Positions 1 to 9,500 of a DNA stretch of 10,169 nt are shown here, piece after piece (the first letter of the stretch is position 1; each line of letters opens with the position of its first letter). The DNA is from Coemansia sp. RSA 922 (taxonomy: Eukaryota; Kickxellomycota; Kickxellomycetes; Kickxellales; Kickxellaceae). The notes beneath the pieces were generated by a model. That model was not told the DNA's origin and ran no database searches. It saw nothing but the letters and a program-made list of their open reading frames with translations. The translations under genes and the position numbers were made by a program. Location of the stretch: positions 1 to 10,169 of the forward strand of contig JANBQS010000944.1 of the NCBI GenBank assembly GCA_027577415.1. Reading direction: 5' to 3'.

Positions 1-829
<829 letters not shown>

Positions 830-1000
830 GAATTGAATCAGCCAAAAATAAATAAATGCAATATAAAAAGTGAGGAAAAAAATATGAATTAAGCTCTATA
901 CTAATTTCTCTATCGTTGTTGCGTGATGATTACGATGATGCAACAAAATCTTGGGTATGGGCAAAACGCTGTGATGGCCAATTAGAAAAAAAAGTCAGTC
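830..1000 (-). promoter_or_regulatory. 171-bp gap: importin 3' end and GCN5 promoter
   Basis: This short gap must hold both the 3' end of the importin transcript and the start of GCN5 transcription. It is A/T-rich. A CCAAT pentamer lies on the plus strand at 978-982, about 150 bp upstream of the GCN5 ATG, so it could be an inverted CCAAT box. No AATAAA is seen on the minus strand, so the importin poly(A) signal is not a consensus hexamer. TATAAAA at 862-868 is on the wrong strand to serve GCN5. That the gap is promoter-bearing is inferred from position; no core element is certain. Confidence 0.5.
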
Positions 1001-3958
1001 TTAGGAAAGTTGGCTCTTTAGGTCCTCTAGATCCTCTGCGCTTACTTGAGCAATTATCGCGTGGAACCTCTCGGCGCCATTAAGTCGCTCGCACTCGGAC
1101 ATACTCTGCGAAAACGCCTTTTTCATGTCGTACTTGTGCGCCGGGTCATTTGACAGTAGTTTACGGCGCCTCTCGCTCTCCGGCACCACGATATCATTAA
1201 ACTCATCATCGTCGTCGTCATCACGATCTGAAAAGTATAGTTGTGAATCCCCCGTGTTTGATAACACATCGTTCCAAATAGGAACCATCAGCGGCAGCAT
1301 CTTTAGAACGCCGTCGTTCGTAGTCGCAATAGCCACGGCCAGGCCCAATGCGTGCAAGCGGCGCTGCGCGACTTGGCCAATATCGTCGTATATCTCTACC
1401 CAGTGCTCGGCAAACGTTCCGGTAAGCTGCGCATCCTGCGCCGTCAAAAACTCGATAAATAGTTGGAGATAGTGCACGGCAATGCGCGATAAAAAGCCGG
1501 CATGGTGGACCAAGACCATCGCCGCCTCCTTCTTGTCGACAATTCGAGTAAACGGCGTCCACATGATATTCGACTCCACCAGCGCTGGCCCAACAAGCTC
1601 TGCCTGCACGCATTGCACGATGACGTTCAGCGTGGTATATCCAGCTGCAATCGCACGCACATGCATATTTGTGTCAGCCACTAGTTCGTGCAGCGCACCG
1701 ATAAGCGCCGGTCCGTAACTACGCATCATATCCGCGCCGCAGAGCAAGGCATACCCCTCAATGACCTTGAGCACGCTCTTCAGCGTCTCCGTGCTGCTTT
1801 GCAACAAGCGAGGAATATGGCGCAAGAGCCCCATCAAATTTGGGTCGATAGTCGGCGCGTTGCGGATCAGAGCGAGCCACAATTCAATGCCATCTACGAT
1901 CAAGTATACATGCGCGGGGTCATCCAGGTCAGTGCTGTGCTGGACTAGCGGCGTGACAAATGGCTGCAAGGCGGCCGAGTGTACGCCCAGAGCGACAACG
2001 AGTTTGGTCACTAGGCTCAGCACGGCAGTTTGGTACAGGTTCTCGCCCGCCGCGCTCTGCCACAGCAGCGGAATCAGACGAACGATGGACTCGGCAAAGG
2101 GCGCGATTTCCCGCTGCATCCGGCTCACGATCGCGCTAAGATAGTTTACCATGCGCATTCGAAGCTCGGCTTGGCTTACGGAGCCAAGCATTTCGGTGAT
2201 TCGCTCGATACTGAGTTGCAAGTAGGGCTTAAACTGCGTCGCGTCAAAGTCCCAGTCGTCGATGCAAGACAAAAGGCTGGCTATGGCCTCCATGCGCAAG
2301 ACAAGGGGCTCGCCAGGACGCGCGTACTCGAGTAGCGCGACATAGGCGTGTGGCCGCTCATCAATAGGGAATTTGACGGGGACCCACTTGCCAATTAGCC
2401 AGGCAATCCGCCACTTTGACACGCTCATGGGCGAGTCCGTAGGCGGGTGCTGCCTGAGCCAGTGGCAAAAGTCAATGTAATCGTAAAGCTCGTTGGCACA
2501 CAGGCCGAGCGCAGTGTAGAGGCCATCGAGCTTGAACGAGGAGTTCATACTGGGCTGCTGAAGCGCTTGCACGAGCCCGGGCACAATGCGATCGCGCTGC
2601 TGGTTAACTAGGTCCTTAAACAGCCGCTCAGCGCTCCGCCGCACGTCAAACTCCCAGTGATCCAGGTCTTCGTTGGCAATCCAAGTCTCGGGGTCGTCTT
2701 GCCACATCTCAATATCGCAGGCCTTTAGCGGAATGTAGTGGCACATTAGTGTCTCGCTCATCTGAGCAACAAATGGCGCTGTCAGGATCTCGCTGTCGAT
2801 AACCAGTCGGCATCGCTGGACGTCACTGTCCATCTGTCCGTTGTCGTCGGCGAGGTAGAACATGTTTTTGACTACGCTCCTGTATAGCTCCAAGCCCTGA
2901 ATCACCAGTCGCTCGAGGACCAGCGGCGGTGACTCTATATCACCAGAGCGCTCGAGCGGTACGGCTGTAAGCTGCGGCGCCTCGCTTTGGATCTGCTGCC
3001 AGTACCACCGCAGCAGGGGCACTACGGCTGGCGTCGTGATGAAGCGCACGGCTTTAAACTTTTGAAACTCGAGATGAATCTTGCCATACAGCAAAATGAT
3101 CTTTACGAGGATACGGCAGCCATCCGCTTCTCTGCTCTCCGCCGGCAGCCCACTGAACAACTCATAAAAGGCAGCCTGGTGCCCAACTGTCGCCACATAA
3201 AACTCATGGACAATTGCATCTGCCGATTCAAAGTCTCCAAATCCATGAACGAACAGACGGCGCAGCGTCTTTAAGCAAAACCGAATGGACTTTAGTAGCT
3301 CTTGCGACCCCTCAGAGTCGCCTACATGCAGCGCCTCGTTAAACTGCGCGATACGCCGGGCATAGATGGGCGCTACAACAGAGAACAGCCCGGGCGCAGT
3401 GCTTCGTAGTGCCTGTCGCTCGCGAGCCAGCTTGCGCTCACAGAGCATTTTGACAAACAAGTGTAATATGTAAAGCGCGTTGTGCTCCATCGTATAGCAG
3501 CGACGGCGATTACCATCAACGCTAGAGTCTAGTTCGTGGGCGATTACGTGCACACGAGAGGCAAGCTCCTCGGCAAAGGCCGGCCAAACCAGCGGGAACT
3601 CCCACCGCGCAATGCGAGCAATAGCAACGCAGTACTGTACGGCAATTTGCGGCGCATCTTCATCTAGCATCGACAGCAGCTGGGGCCGGATCAGCTCCTT
3701 TTCGGCTATTCCAATTGCGTGCAGAACCGTTTTCTTCCAGTACTTGTCGATCCCGTTCTTGAAGGTGATAATGGCCATCAGACGGGCGGACATCGACAAG
3801 GTGCGGTCAGCGAATATGCTGAAGAGGATAGCATGAAACTGCGGTCTGGTCTCCCAGATCCTCAGGCTGTCGTCTGCTCGGGCCATGCAAGCCGGGTCCT
3901 GAGAGGTGGCATTTTCGAGGATCTCGATAACCGTCTGTCTGTTGTCACTGCTAACCAT
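1001..3958 (-). CDS. Importin-11/Kap120-type karyopherin (importin-beta family)
   Basis: Nuclear transport receptor of 985 aa, the usual size for the importin-11 group; a single uninterrupted reading frame. The N-terminal RanGTP-binding importin-beta domain is at about residues 27-100, with the WETRPQF helix and FKNGIDKYW (67-74). After it, RIARWEFPLVWP (115-126) is the typical FP..WP repeat junction. The rest reads as HEAT-type helical repeats. Family-specific segments are EMWQDDPETW (417-426) and WLIGKWVPVKF (520-530). Near the C-terminus an acidic run DRDDDDDDE (911-919) precedes ERRRKLLSNDPAH, which recalls the C-terminal segment of importin-11. The ATG at 3958 is supported by the distance from start to the ATSQD motif, which agrees with animal importin-11 as I remember it. 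Known cargoes in the family include a UBE2E-type enzyme and rpL12 (animals) and ribosome-biogenesis factors (yeast Kap120); cargo here is unknown. The family call is strong; an exact orthologue name is not certain. Confidence 0.93.
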   Translation of the reverse strand: MVSSDNRQTVIEILENATSQDPACMARADDSLRIWETRPQFHAILFSIFADRTLSMSARLMAIITFKNGIDKYWKKTVLHAIGIAEKELIRPQLLSMLDEDAPQIAVQYCVAIARIARWEFPLVWPAFAEELASRVHVIAHELDSSVDGNRRRCYTMEHNALYILHLFVKMLCERKLARERQALRSTAPGLFSVVAPIYARRIAQFNEALHVGDSEGSQELLKSIRFCLKTLRRLFVHGFGDFESADAIVHEFYVATVGHQAAFYELFSGLPAESREADGCRILVKIILLYGKIHLEFQKFKAVRFITTPAVVPLLRWYWQQIQSEAPQLTAVPLERSGDIESPPLVLERLVIQGLELYRSVVKNMFYLADDNGQMDSDVQRCRLVIDSEILTAPFVAQMSETLMCHYIPLKACDIEMWQDDPETWIANEDLDHWEFDVRRSAERLFKDLVNQQRDRIVPGLVQALQQPSMNSSFKLDGLYTALGLCANELYDYIDFCHWLRQHPPTDSPMSVSKWRIAWLIGKWVPVKFPIDERPHAYVALLEYARPGEPLVLRMEAIASLLSCIDDWDFDATQFKPYLQLSIERITEMLGSVSQAELRMRMVNYLSAIVSRMQREIAPFAESIVRLIPLLWQSAAGENLYQTAVLSLVTKLVVALGVHSAALQPFVTPLVQHSTDLDDPAHVYLIVDGIELWLALIRNAPTIDPNLMGLLRHIPRLLQSSTETLKSVLKVIEGYALLCGADMMRSYGPALIGALHELVADTNMHVRAIAAGYTTLNVIVQCVQAELVGPALVESNIMWTPFTRIVDKKEAAMVLVHHAGFLSRIAVHYLQLFIEFLTAQDAQLTGTFAEHWVEIYDDIGQVAQRRLHALGLAVAIATTNDGVLKMLPLMVPIWNDVLSNTGDSQLYFSDRDDDDDDEFNDIVVPESERRRKLLSNDPAHKYDMKKAFSQSMSECERLNGAERFHAIIAQVSAEDLEDLKSQLS

Positions 3959-4224
3959 CGGCGAGAATCAACGAAAAGAATAATATCGCCAGTTAGCAAA
4001 ACCTTTGAATTTGCAAGTAAAAAAGTCTAAAAGCAAAGAAGTGTGCAAAACGCTGGAAAACTTTGCGCAGGCATCAAATTAGCGAGAGAAAAGACTCGGA
4101 GATCGATGGCGGGCAAGCAGAGTTTTGGGTAGATCTCTTCCCCAGCTCTCTCCCTGCACGGTCAAGAGAAAGAGAAGGTTCTTATATTGATACTAAGAGC
4201 TAAAGCTCATACAATAAACTTTGC
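3959..4224 (-). promoter_or_regulatory. 266-bp gap: GAS1-like 3' UTR and importin promoter
   Basis: This lies between the GAS1-like stop (TAG at 4227-4225) and the importin ATG. It is presumed to hold the GAS1-like terminator and the importin promoter. It includes a CT/GA-rich stretch around 4134-4180 whose two halves (CTCTCTCC and AAGAGAAAGAGAAGG on the plus strand) could pair imperfectly. No AATAAA is found on the minus strand; the AATAAA at 4213-4218 is on the plus strand and serves no gene seen here. No convincing TATA box is visible. Confidence 0.45.
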
Positions 4225-5844
4225 CTAGAAGAGATAGAACAGAGCCGCGGCAGAGGCGAGCAGTGTAGCCAGAGGCTGCACGGCGAGCATAGTCGACGAC
4301 GAGTTCTTGGATGACGAGCCAGACTCAGATCCGCTCTCCTCCTTGTCGCTGCTATCGGTCTTGCTGCTACCACCGCCGCTGCTGTTGCTGTCGCCAGTGT
4401 TGGAGGAAGGCGAGCCAGCGTTGCCAACGTCGTCCTTCTCCTTGAGGCAGACGGCCTGGTCTTCCTGCTTGGGCGAGCTCACGGTCTTGGTGTCGGCACC
4501 CTTGACCTCGCACTTGGCCTTGTTCTGGTTCAAGTAGTTCTTGTTCACGGCCCACGCTGAGCGCTGAGTAGGATCGCAAGCAACAAAGTTGCCGTAGTTG
4601 CCCTTGACTGTATCGTACGAGATCTCCGAGCAGCTAGTCTGGCCGCAGATGTGGCCAACAGCCTCGCCGACAGCCTTGCCCTCGTCAGCCGACAAGCTCT
4701 CGCTCTTAAACGTGCAGCCCAGCGAGTCCATCATGCACTTGCAGCGCGCGGACGATGGCGTGGGAGGGAGAACCTCGGACTTTACGTGCCAGGTATCGCT
4801 GGGCTTTGGGCACACGCTGTCCTTGCCAGAGGGCTTGTAGTCGCCGATCTTGATGGTCTTGGGCTTGGCATCCTTCAGCGCCTTCTTCAAGTTGTCGTAG
4901 TCGTCATTCTTCTCGACCTTGGAGTCTCCGTAGTTGACCTTGACGATACCGTACTTGTTGTCCTCCTCGCTGTACTCATACATGATGCCACCCGAAAAGG
5001 TGTTGCCCATGTCAGAGCCGTAAAGGGATTTGAGCTCGGGGAAAGTGCGTGGGCGCACGAGGTTGCAGCCGTACTCAGTCAGCACCGAGGGAATCGTGTA
5101 GTCAGTCATGTTCTTTGTGACGTCCTCGTAGCCCGACGTCTTAAAGTCGGCCGTATCTCCGCACCAGCGGTAGATGTTGACGCCATAAAAGTCAGCGCGC
5201 GAGTCCTTGTCGCCACAGTTAAAGTAGTTGATGAGGTTCATACGGATGTGCATGTCGTCGTTATCGGCGTAACCCACGGGTGTCGAGAGGCCCTTCTTCT
5301 TCAAGTACGCCTTCATATCGCGGATAGCTGCCTTGACAAAGGCGGCAGAGGGCGTGGTCTCAACGTCGTTGGCTACCTCGTTACCGGCGATCCAGGCCAG
5401 CAAGTTTTTGTACTTTGAGAACGCGTCGACCTTGGCCGTCCAGTGGCTCATCATGTCGTGGTCCCAGTACGGCTGCTTGCGGTTGATAGAGTACTTGGGC
5501 GACGGCATGTCCAGCACCAAGTAAATACCAGCGTCCTCGAGCAGCTTCATACACGTATCGTGGTTCTTGGTGTAGTCGACCTCGTAAACGCGGATAGAGT
5601 TGATACCCAAGTCCTTGAACACTTCAATGTCACGCTTGCATCCCACAGTGTCGGCCAGCGGGTCCATCGTCTCACCCTTGAACCCAGTGCGTGGCTGGTA
5701 TGCAATTCCCTTGAAGAAAAACTGGTCGCCGGTCTTTGAGTTAAAGAACTTGCTACCCTTGATGGTAATGGCGTCCAGCGCCGCAGCGGACATTGCCGCG
5801 CACAGCACACCAACGCTGGCGGCTGATAGCAGCGAGAGCTTCAT
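4225..5844 (-). CDS. GH72 beta-1,3-glucanosyltransferase with X8 (CBM43) domain, GPI-anchored, Gas1 type
   Basis: Cell-surface enzyme that cleaves beta-1,3-glucan and rejoins chains (elongation and branching) during fungal wall assembly. Length is 539 aa from the ATG at 5844. The frame stays open upstream only to a TTG at 5868; the first ATG encodes MKLSLLSAAS, the start of a clean signal peptide (about 1-23), and has A at -3. The GH72 domain is at about 25-325: FFFKGIAYQPR, GINSIRVYEVD, the acid/base glutamate E156 in AGNEVAND, GVNIYRWCGD, and the nucleophile E257 in LTEYGCN. A cysteine-rich X8 module follows (about 345-445; C345, C368, C370, C377, C400, C405, C423, C445), placing it in the GH72-plus-X8 subfamily. 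A Ser/Gly/Asp/Glu-rich stalk (about 474-517) leads to a hydrophobic tail ending ALFYLF, typical of GPI attachment near N514-S517. Codons look strongly biased (lysine almost always AAG), suggesting high expression. The family call is secure; which GAS paralogue it is cannot be told. Confidence 0.96.
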   Translation of the reverse strand: MKLSLLSAASVGVLCAAMSAAALDAITIKGSKFFNSKTGDQFFFKGIAYQPRTGFKGETMDPLADTVGCKRDIEVFKDLGINSIRVYEVDYTKNHDTCMKLLEDAGIYLVLDMPSPKYSINRKQPYWDHDMMSHWTAKVDAFSKYKNLLAWIAGNEVANDVETTPSAAFVKAAIRDMKAYLKKKGLSTPVGYADNDDMHIRMNLINYFNCGDKDSRADFYGVNIYRWCGDTADFKTSGYEDVTKNMTDYTIPSVLTEYGCNLVRPRTFPELKSLYGSDMGNTFSGGIMYEYSEEDNKYGIVKVNYGDSKVEKNDDYDNLKKALKDAKPKTIKIGDYKPSGKDSVCPKPSDTWHVKSEVLPPTPSSARCKCMMDSLGCTFKSESLSADEGKAVGEAVGHICGQTSCSEISYDTVKGNYGNFVACDPTQRSAWAVNKNYLNQNKAKCEVKGADTKTVSSPKQEDQAVCLKEKDDVGNAGSPSSNTGDSNSSGGGSSKTDSSDKEESGSESGSSSKNSSSTMLAVQPLATLLASAAALFYLF

Positions 5845-5920
5845 GATTGGCGTGAAAAAGCGAGTCAAGAAAAAAAAAGCCGAGGGGATAAAGGGGGGGA
5901 GGAAAAAAGGAGCGATAATT
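5845..5920 (-). promoter_or_regulatory. Pyrimidine-rich leader of the GAS1-like gene
   Basis: On the minus strand the bases just before the ATG run through T-rich and C-rich blocks, including a C7 run (plus G run 5893-5899) and T-runs of 9 and 6. CT-rich leaders next to the start site are a known trait of strongly expressed fungal genes, where transcription tends to start at or just after them. The role here is inferred from position and composition. Confidence 0.45.
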
Positions 5921-6193
5921 GAAGATGTGGAATAAAAAGCTATCCTTAAAAAACCTGGTCAAGAAAAAAGAGCTCTTCCTTTTTGTACTCTGCCGACCAA
6001 GCGCAAGCTCCGCCTCACTCCTCTGTGCATCATCGTGTGGTTGGGCGAATCTATTATTGTTTATGTCTTTTGTGTCTGGTGGAACATCTAAAAGAAGGCC
6101 AATTCTGGAAGCGAAGGGGATAGAGAAACCGCGCGGTCCAGTAAGAAGGGATCACCCGCATGCCACAAAAGCCGAGAGAGAGAAAAAAATCAT

Positions 6194-6201
6194 TGACGTC
6201 A
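6194..6201. promoter_or_regulatory. TGACGTCA palindrome (CRE/ATF-type bZIP site)
   Basis: A perfect 8-bp palindrome about 350 bp upstream of the GAS1-like ATG. TGACGTCA is the classic binding site for CREB/ATF-type bZIP factors, which in fungi include stress and wall-related regulators. A perfect 8-mer is unlikely by chance in a 724-bp gap (roughly 1 in 90). Function is inferred. Confidence 0.5.
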
Positions 6202-6345
6202 GGCAAGGTGATGCGCTTTTTCCCCCCGAAAATAGCTGGGGAAATCGTGATTCCAGATTTAGCTGGTAGCGCCAAGAATCGCTAATTTAGGCAATGCAAA
6301 TCACCAGAAATAGCGAGAGTGGAAGCCAACATATAACATGGGTCG

Positions 6346-6351
6346 CACGTG
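6346..6351. promoter_or_regulatory. CACGTG E-box
   Basis: A perfect E-box of the kind bound by fungal bHLH factors such as Cbf1 or Pho4, about 500 bp upstream of the GAS1-like ATG and about 220 bp past the ABC stop. A 6-mer of this kind occurs by chance fairly often in such a gap, so this is only a candidate. Confidence 0.25.
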
Positions 6352-6510
6352 AGAGAAGCACTTTTCGTATTTTTGGCACCACAAAAACTTGCTCAGCAAG
6401 AATGTAAATGCGGACATTGTGTCAGAGCTGCAAAGCTGCTTTGTTGCGAATGCATCTGAAACAAAATACTGCTTGTAAATGACAACCCTATGCGTTTTAG
6501 AATACTAGTA

Positions 6511-6516
6511 TTTATT
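6511..6516 (-). terminator. AATAAA polyadenylation signal of the ABC transporter gene
   Basis: On the minus strand AATAAA begins 53 nt after the TAA stop of the ABC gene, in an A/T-rich stretch (GTTTATTTTAATAAATAC). The place and sequence fit a standard cleavage/polyadenylation signal. It is the only consensus hexamer found after any of the genes in this window. Confidence 0.6.
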
Positions 6517-6568
6517 AAAATAAACGTGTATGATAGAGTCGCATGTTCAAAAAAGCTATCCTTGTTGT

Positions 6569-9500
6569 TTACTGGCCAAAGTCGCTGGTCTTGACTAACA
6601 GTGCAAACATTCCGTCTTTGGCAAGCAGCTCCTGTGGTGTGCCAATCTCTGCAATAGTGCCCTTGTCCATGACAATAATACGACCACTATTCATAATCGT
6701 CTCTAGGCGATGAGCAATGGTCAGCACAGTGCAATCTCTAAACTCTTTAGAAATAAGCTCTTGAACAGATTTGTCGGTCTCCAAATCGACATTGGCTGTG
6801 GCTTCATCAAGAACAACAATCTTTTGCTTGCGCATAATTACACGGCACAGGCCAAACAATTGTTTCTGGCCACTAGTTAGCTTTCCAAAGCAATCTTCAA
6901 TTAACCTATCAAGCCCGTGAGGTTTGTGAGTGTCTGCTAGGCTTGATGCACTAGGCACTTTGTCTAATGCAACCATCAGTAGCCGCTTCAACCAGCTAGC
7001 ATTCTTCCACTGCTCTCTTATCCAAGCCTCTTCGCACTGATAATCCATATCATCATGGCCACTGCGTGAGCTTAGGTACGACGACATATGCTTTGCCAAG
7101 CCGCACTTTATCAGCGCTGCCCACATTTCCTCAATGTCATACTGATTTAGGGGGTCCAAATTATCTCTAATTGATCCTTCAAACATGGACGACTCTTGAG
7201 GAATCATGCCTAGTCGTGGTCTGTAGTCACCAACGCCAAATTGTGAAATGTCTTGGCCATCAATTGAAATAGAACCACTGGTATTTTCATGAATCAGCCT
7301 AAACAATACCTTGGCTAGAGAAGACTTGCCAGCACCAGTCCGTCCAACAATGCCAATCTTTTCTCCGGGATTAATAGATAGGTTGATGTTCTTCAGAGCA
7401 TAGCCATGGTGCACACCATACTTCATGCCAAAGTCGCGTAATTCAATCTTGCCATTGGGAGGCCATATTTCTGATGGTTTGCAGCTATCAACTATATATG
7501 GTGCCTCTGGATCACGCTCAGCTAGGTTTCGGAATTGGTTAATGGCTTTCAATAAGCCTAACACCTCTTGTGGAACACTTAACAAGTAACTGACTTCTTT
7601 ACTGAGCGATCCAGAGACATCCTGGAACTCAGCAACCGCACTAGCTTGTATATCGTTTCCACCAACCTTTGTCAAGACAATATGTATGTACAGCAGAGCT
7701 GCATTTAGAGTAGAATCAATGATCTGGCGTAGTAGATCATTCAAACGATTCACTGACGTGAGAACCATACTTACACGAGAAGAGTTTTCAACACCTTTGA
7801 TGTAGTTGTTTGTAAAATAGGGTTCTACACCAAAGAGGCGAATCATCTGTGCTCCTCTACTTACTAAATTGTCGTTCAACTTGGAACTACCGCCTTCTTT
7901 CCTGATGAGTATATGGAGCTCCTCTTTAACCCGAGCAATGGGGCTGAGCACTGTTTGGAATGTCCATGCATACAACATAATACAAACCAAAAGCCATGGT
8001 GATGCTACTGCAATTCGGTATACCAACAAAAGTGCTGATAAGATATTTGAGGTGTCATGCTTGAAAAAGCCGGGAACAATATCAACCATTATATCAGAGG
8101 CTCTAATATTTATGTCACCAATATTTATGCTCTGACTATTTTCATGGTAAGACAGGGGTGCAAATAATAAACCTCGAATAAGCATTATGCTGACCCTTTG
8201 CTTGTAATCGTCGTTTATCATCCAACCATTTAGATCGCGATGAATGTCCTTTATCAGCATGGAAGACGTTTTACTTAGTATACCCATGACAATATATGTA
8301 AACAATGCACTGTTGTTGGACTGGCTAGTCATGCTGTTGGCTCTCAATGCATCAAGCTTGTAGGTGTGTAGTACATGTTGTAGTATCTGACCAAATAGCG
8401 CAGATATCACAGCTGTTACTACAACCGGCAATCCACATATACGAATTGCATACAGGGCATTATCCCAATGTGGCCACTGTTTTGGATAGTGAGAGTTCTT
8501 ATCGTTATCGCGGTTGTTGGAACTACTAGTGCAGATAGCCATACCAGTGGTTTTATTTGAGATATTACCTGTTTGCTTCATATCTAAAGTTGGCATGGTC
8601 TGCAGCTCTTTGTTGGAGTTGGTAATATCCTTAGACTTACTTGCTGGCAGAGTGCCACAATTAGATGTAGTGTGAACCTGAGGAGTTAGCACCTTAACAG
8701 CGACTTTGCCCTTGTCCACTGTGACTATTTGGTTGCATAGCGTTGAAATGGTGTCTGCATTGGAAGTGACAAAACGAAGCTTATCACCTAACAGCCCAGT
8801 GCTCAAGATAATATTGTTCAGGATATGGCGTTTGACTATAGCATCAACTGCTGACAAGGGGTCGTCCAAAAAGTATATGTCAGCTCTTGAATACACAGTT
8901 CTGGCCAAAGCCAAGCGAGCCCTTTGACCACCAGAAATTTTGATACCATTTTCTCCAATAATTGTCAGATCGCTGTTGGGCCACACCTCCAAGTCATCTG
9001 TAAGTGCACACGCATGCAAAATCTTCCAGTAATAATCCTCATCAAAATCACGACCAAAGAGAACATTTGCTCGAAAAGTGTCATTCATGATCCATGGCTG
9101 CTGTTCAAGGTATGCGATTCTACCAACTAACCTTCCTGTGCCTTGCGTCATTTCTGCCTCACTGCACATGGCCAGCAATAGTGACGATTTGCCAGCACCA
9201 GTCTTGCCAACAATTGCCACCAATTCTCCTGCACTAGCACTCAATGAAACATCTGAAAGAACATTCTTAACATTTTTCCCCGTTCCCCAGGTAAAGCTAC
9301 AGTTGTCCATCTCTACTAAAGGCCCAACTTCTGATGTCTCCTCCGAATGGGGTAAAGAGTTGAGATGATCGCCTTTAAACAGAGTTTCAAACTTGTCATT
9401 AGTACTAAATATATCTTTGACACTAGTGGGATAGCACTTTAGCACGTCAATATTTTTCAGGAGCATTCTTAAAAGTGAGTCAATCTCGACAATCTGGATA

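Larger units (their letters stand above)
5845..6568 (-). promoter_or_regulatory. 724-bp gap: ABC 3' UTR and GAS1-like promoter
   Basis: The only long gap in the window. The right end (about 6500-6568) is the ABC 3' UTR with its AATAAA. The remainder should be the promoter and leader of the GAS1-like gene. It holds TGACGTCA, CACGTG, a 13-bp interrupted palindrome (6388-6400) and a pyrimidine-rich leader. Short frames exist on both strands, the largest on the plus strand at 5919-6269, but their peptides are low complexity and match no family I know. I see no RNA gene or transposon end here. Confidence 0.55.

Noticed and set aside
845..856. AATAAA repeats on the plus strand as a poly(A) signal
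   Set aside because: No plus-strand gene precedes them; both neighbours are transcribed from the minus strand.
862..868. TATAAAA as a GCN5 TATA box
   Set aside because: It is on the plus strand, facing away from GCN5, and lies within about 40 bp of the ATG.
1205..1223. Short GTC/ATC trinucleotide run as a microsatellite
   Set aside because: It encodes the acidic Asp run near the importin C-terminus, a known kind of feature in this protein family, and is too short to call a repeat locus.
1221..1613. 130-codon minus-strand frame inside the importin gene
   Set aside because: It is a shifted frame of the importin; the importin frame has clear family motifs and the inner peptide does not.
4651..5418. 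255-codon open frame on the plus strand opposite the GAS1-like gene
   Set aside because: It is a mirror of the strongly codon-biased gene below it: the peptide is rich in Val, Leu and Ala repeats with no family motif, and the minus-strand protein is unmistakable.
5864..5970. Direct repeat GTCAAGAAAAAA at 5864-5875 and 5958-5969
   Set aside because: Half of the match is an A-run in a region full of A-runs, so chance is a sufficient explanation.
5919..6269. 116-codon plus-strand frame in the long gap
   Set aside because: The peptide is low complexity (Lys and Ser rich), matches no family I know and covers the GAS1-like promoter. There is no sign of a promoter or codon bias of its own.
8573..8653. 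Possible intron in the ABC linker (a GTAAGT with a CTGCAG 41 nt on)
   Set aside because: It lacks a branch-like sequence, 41 nt would shift the frame, and the Ser/Asn/Thr-rich linker reads well as coding.
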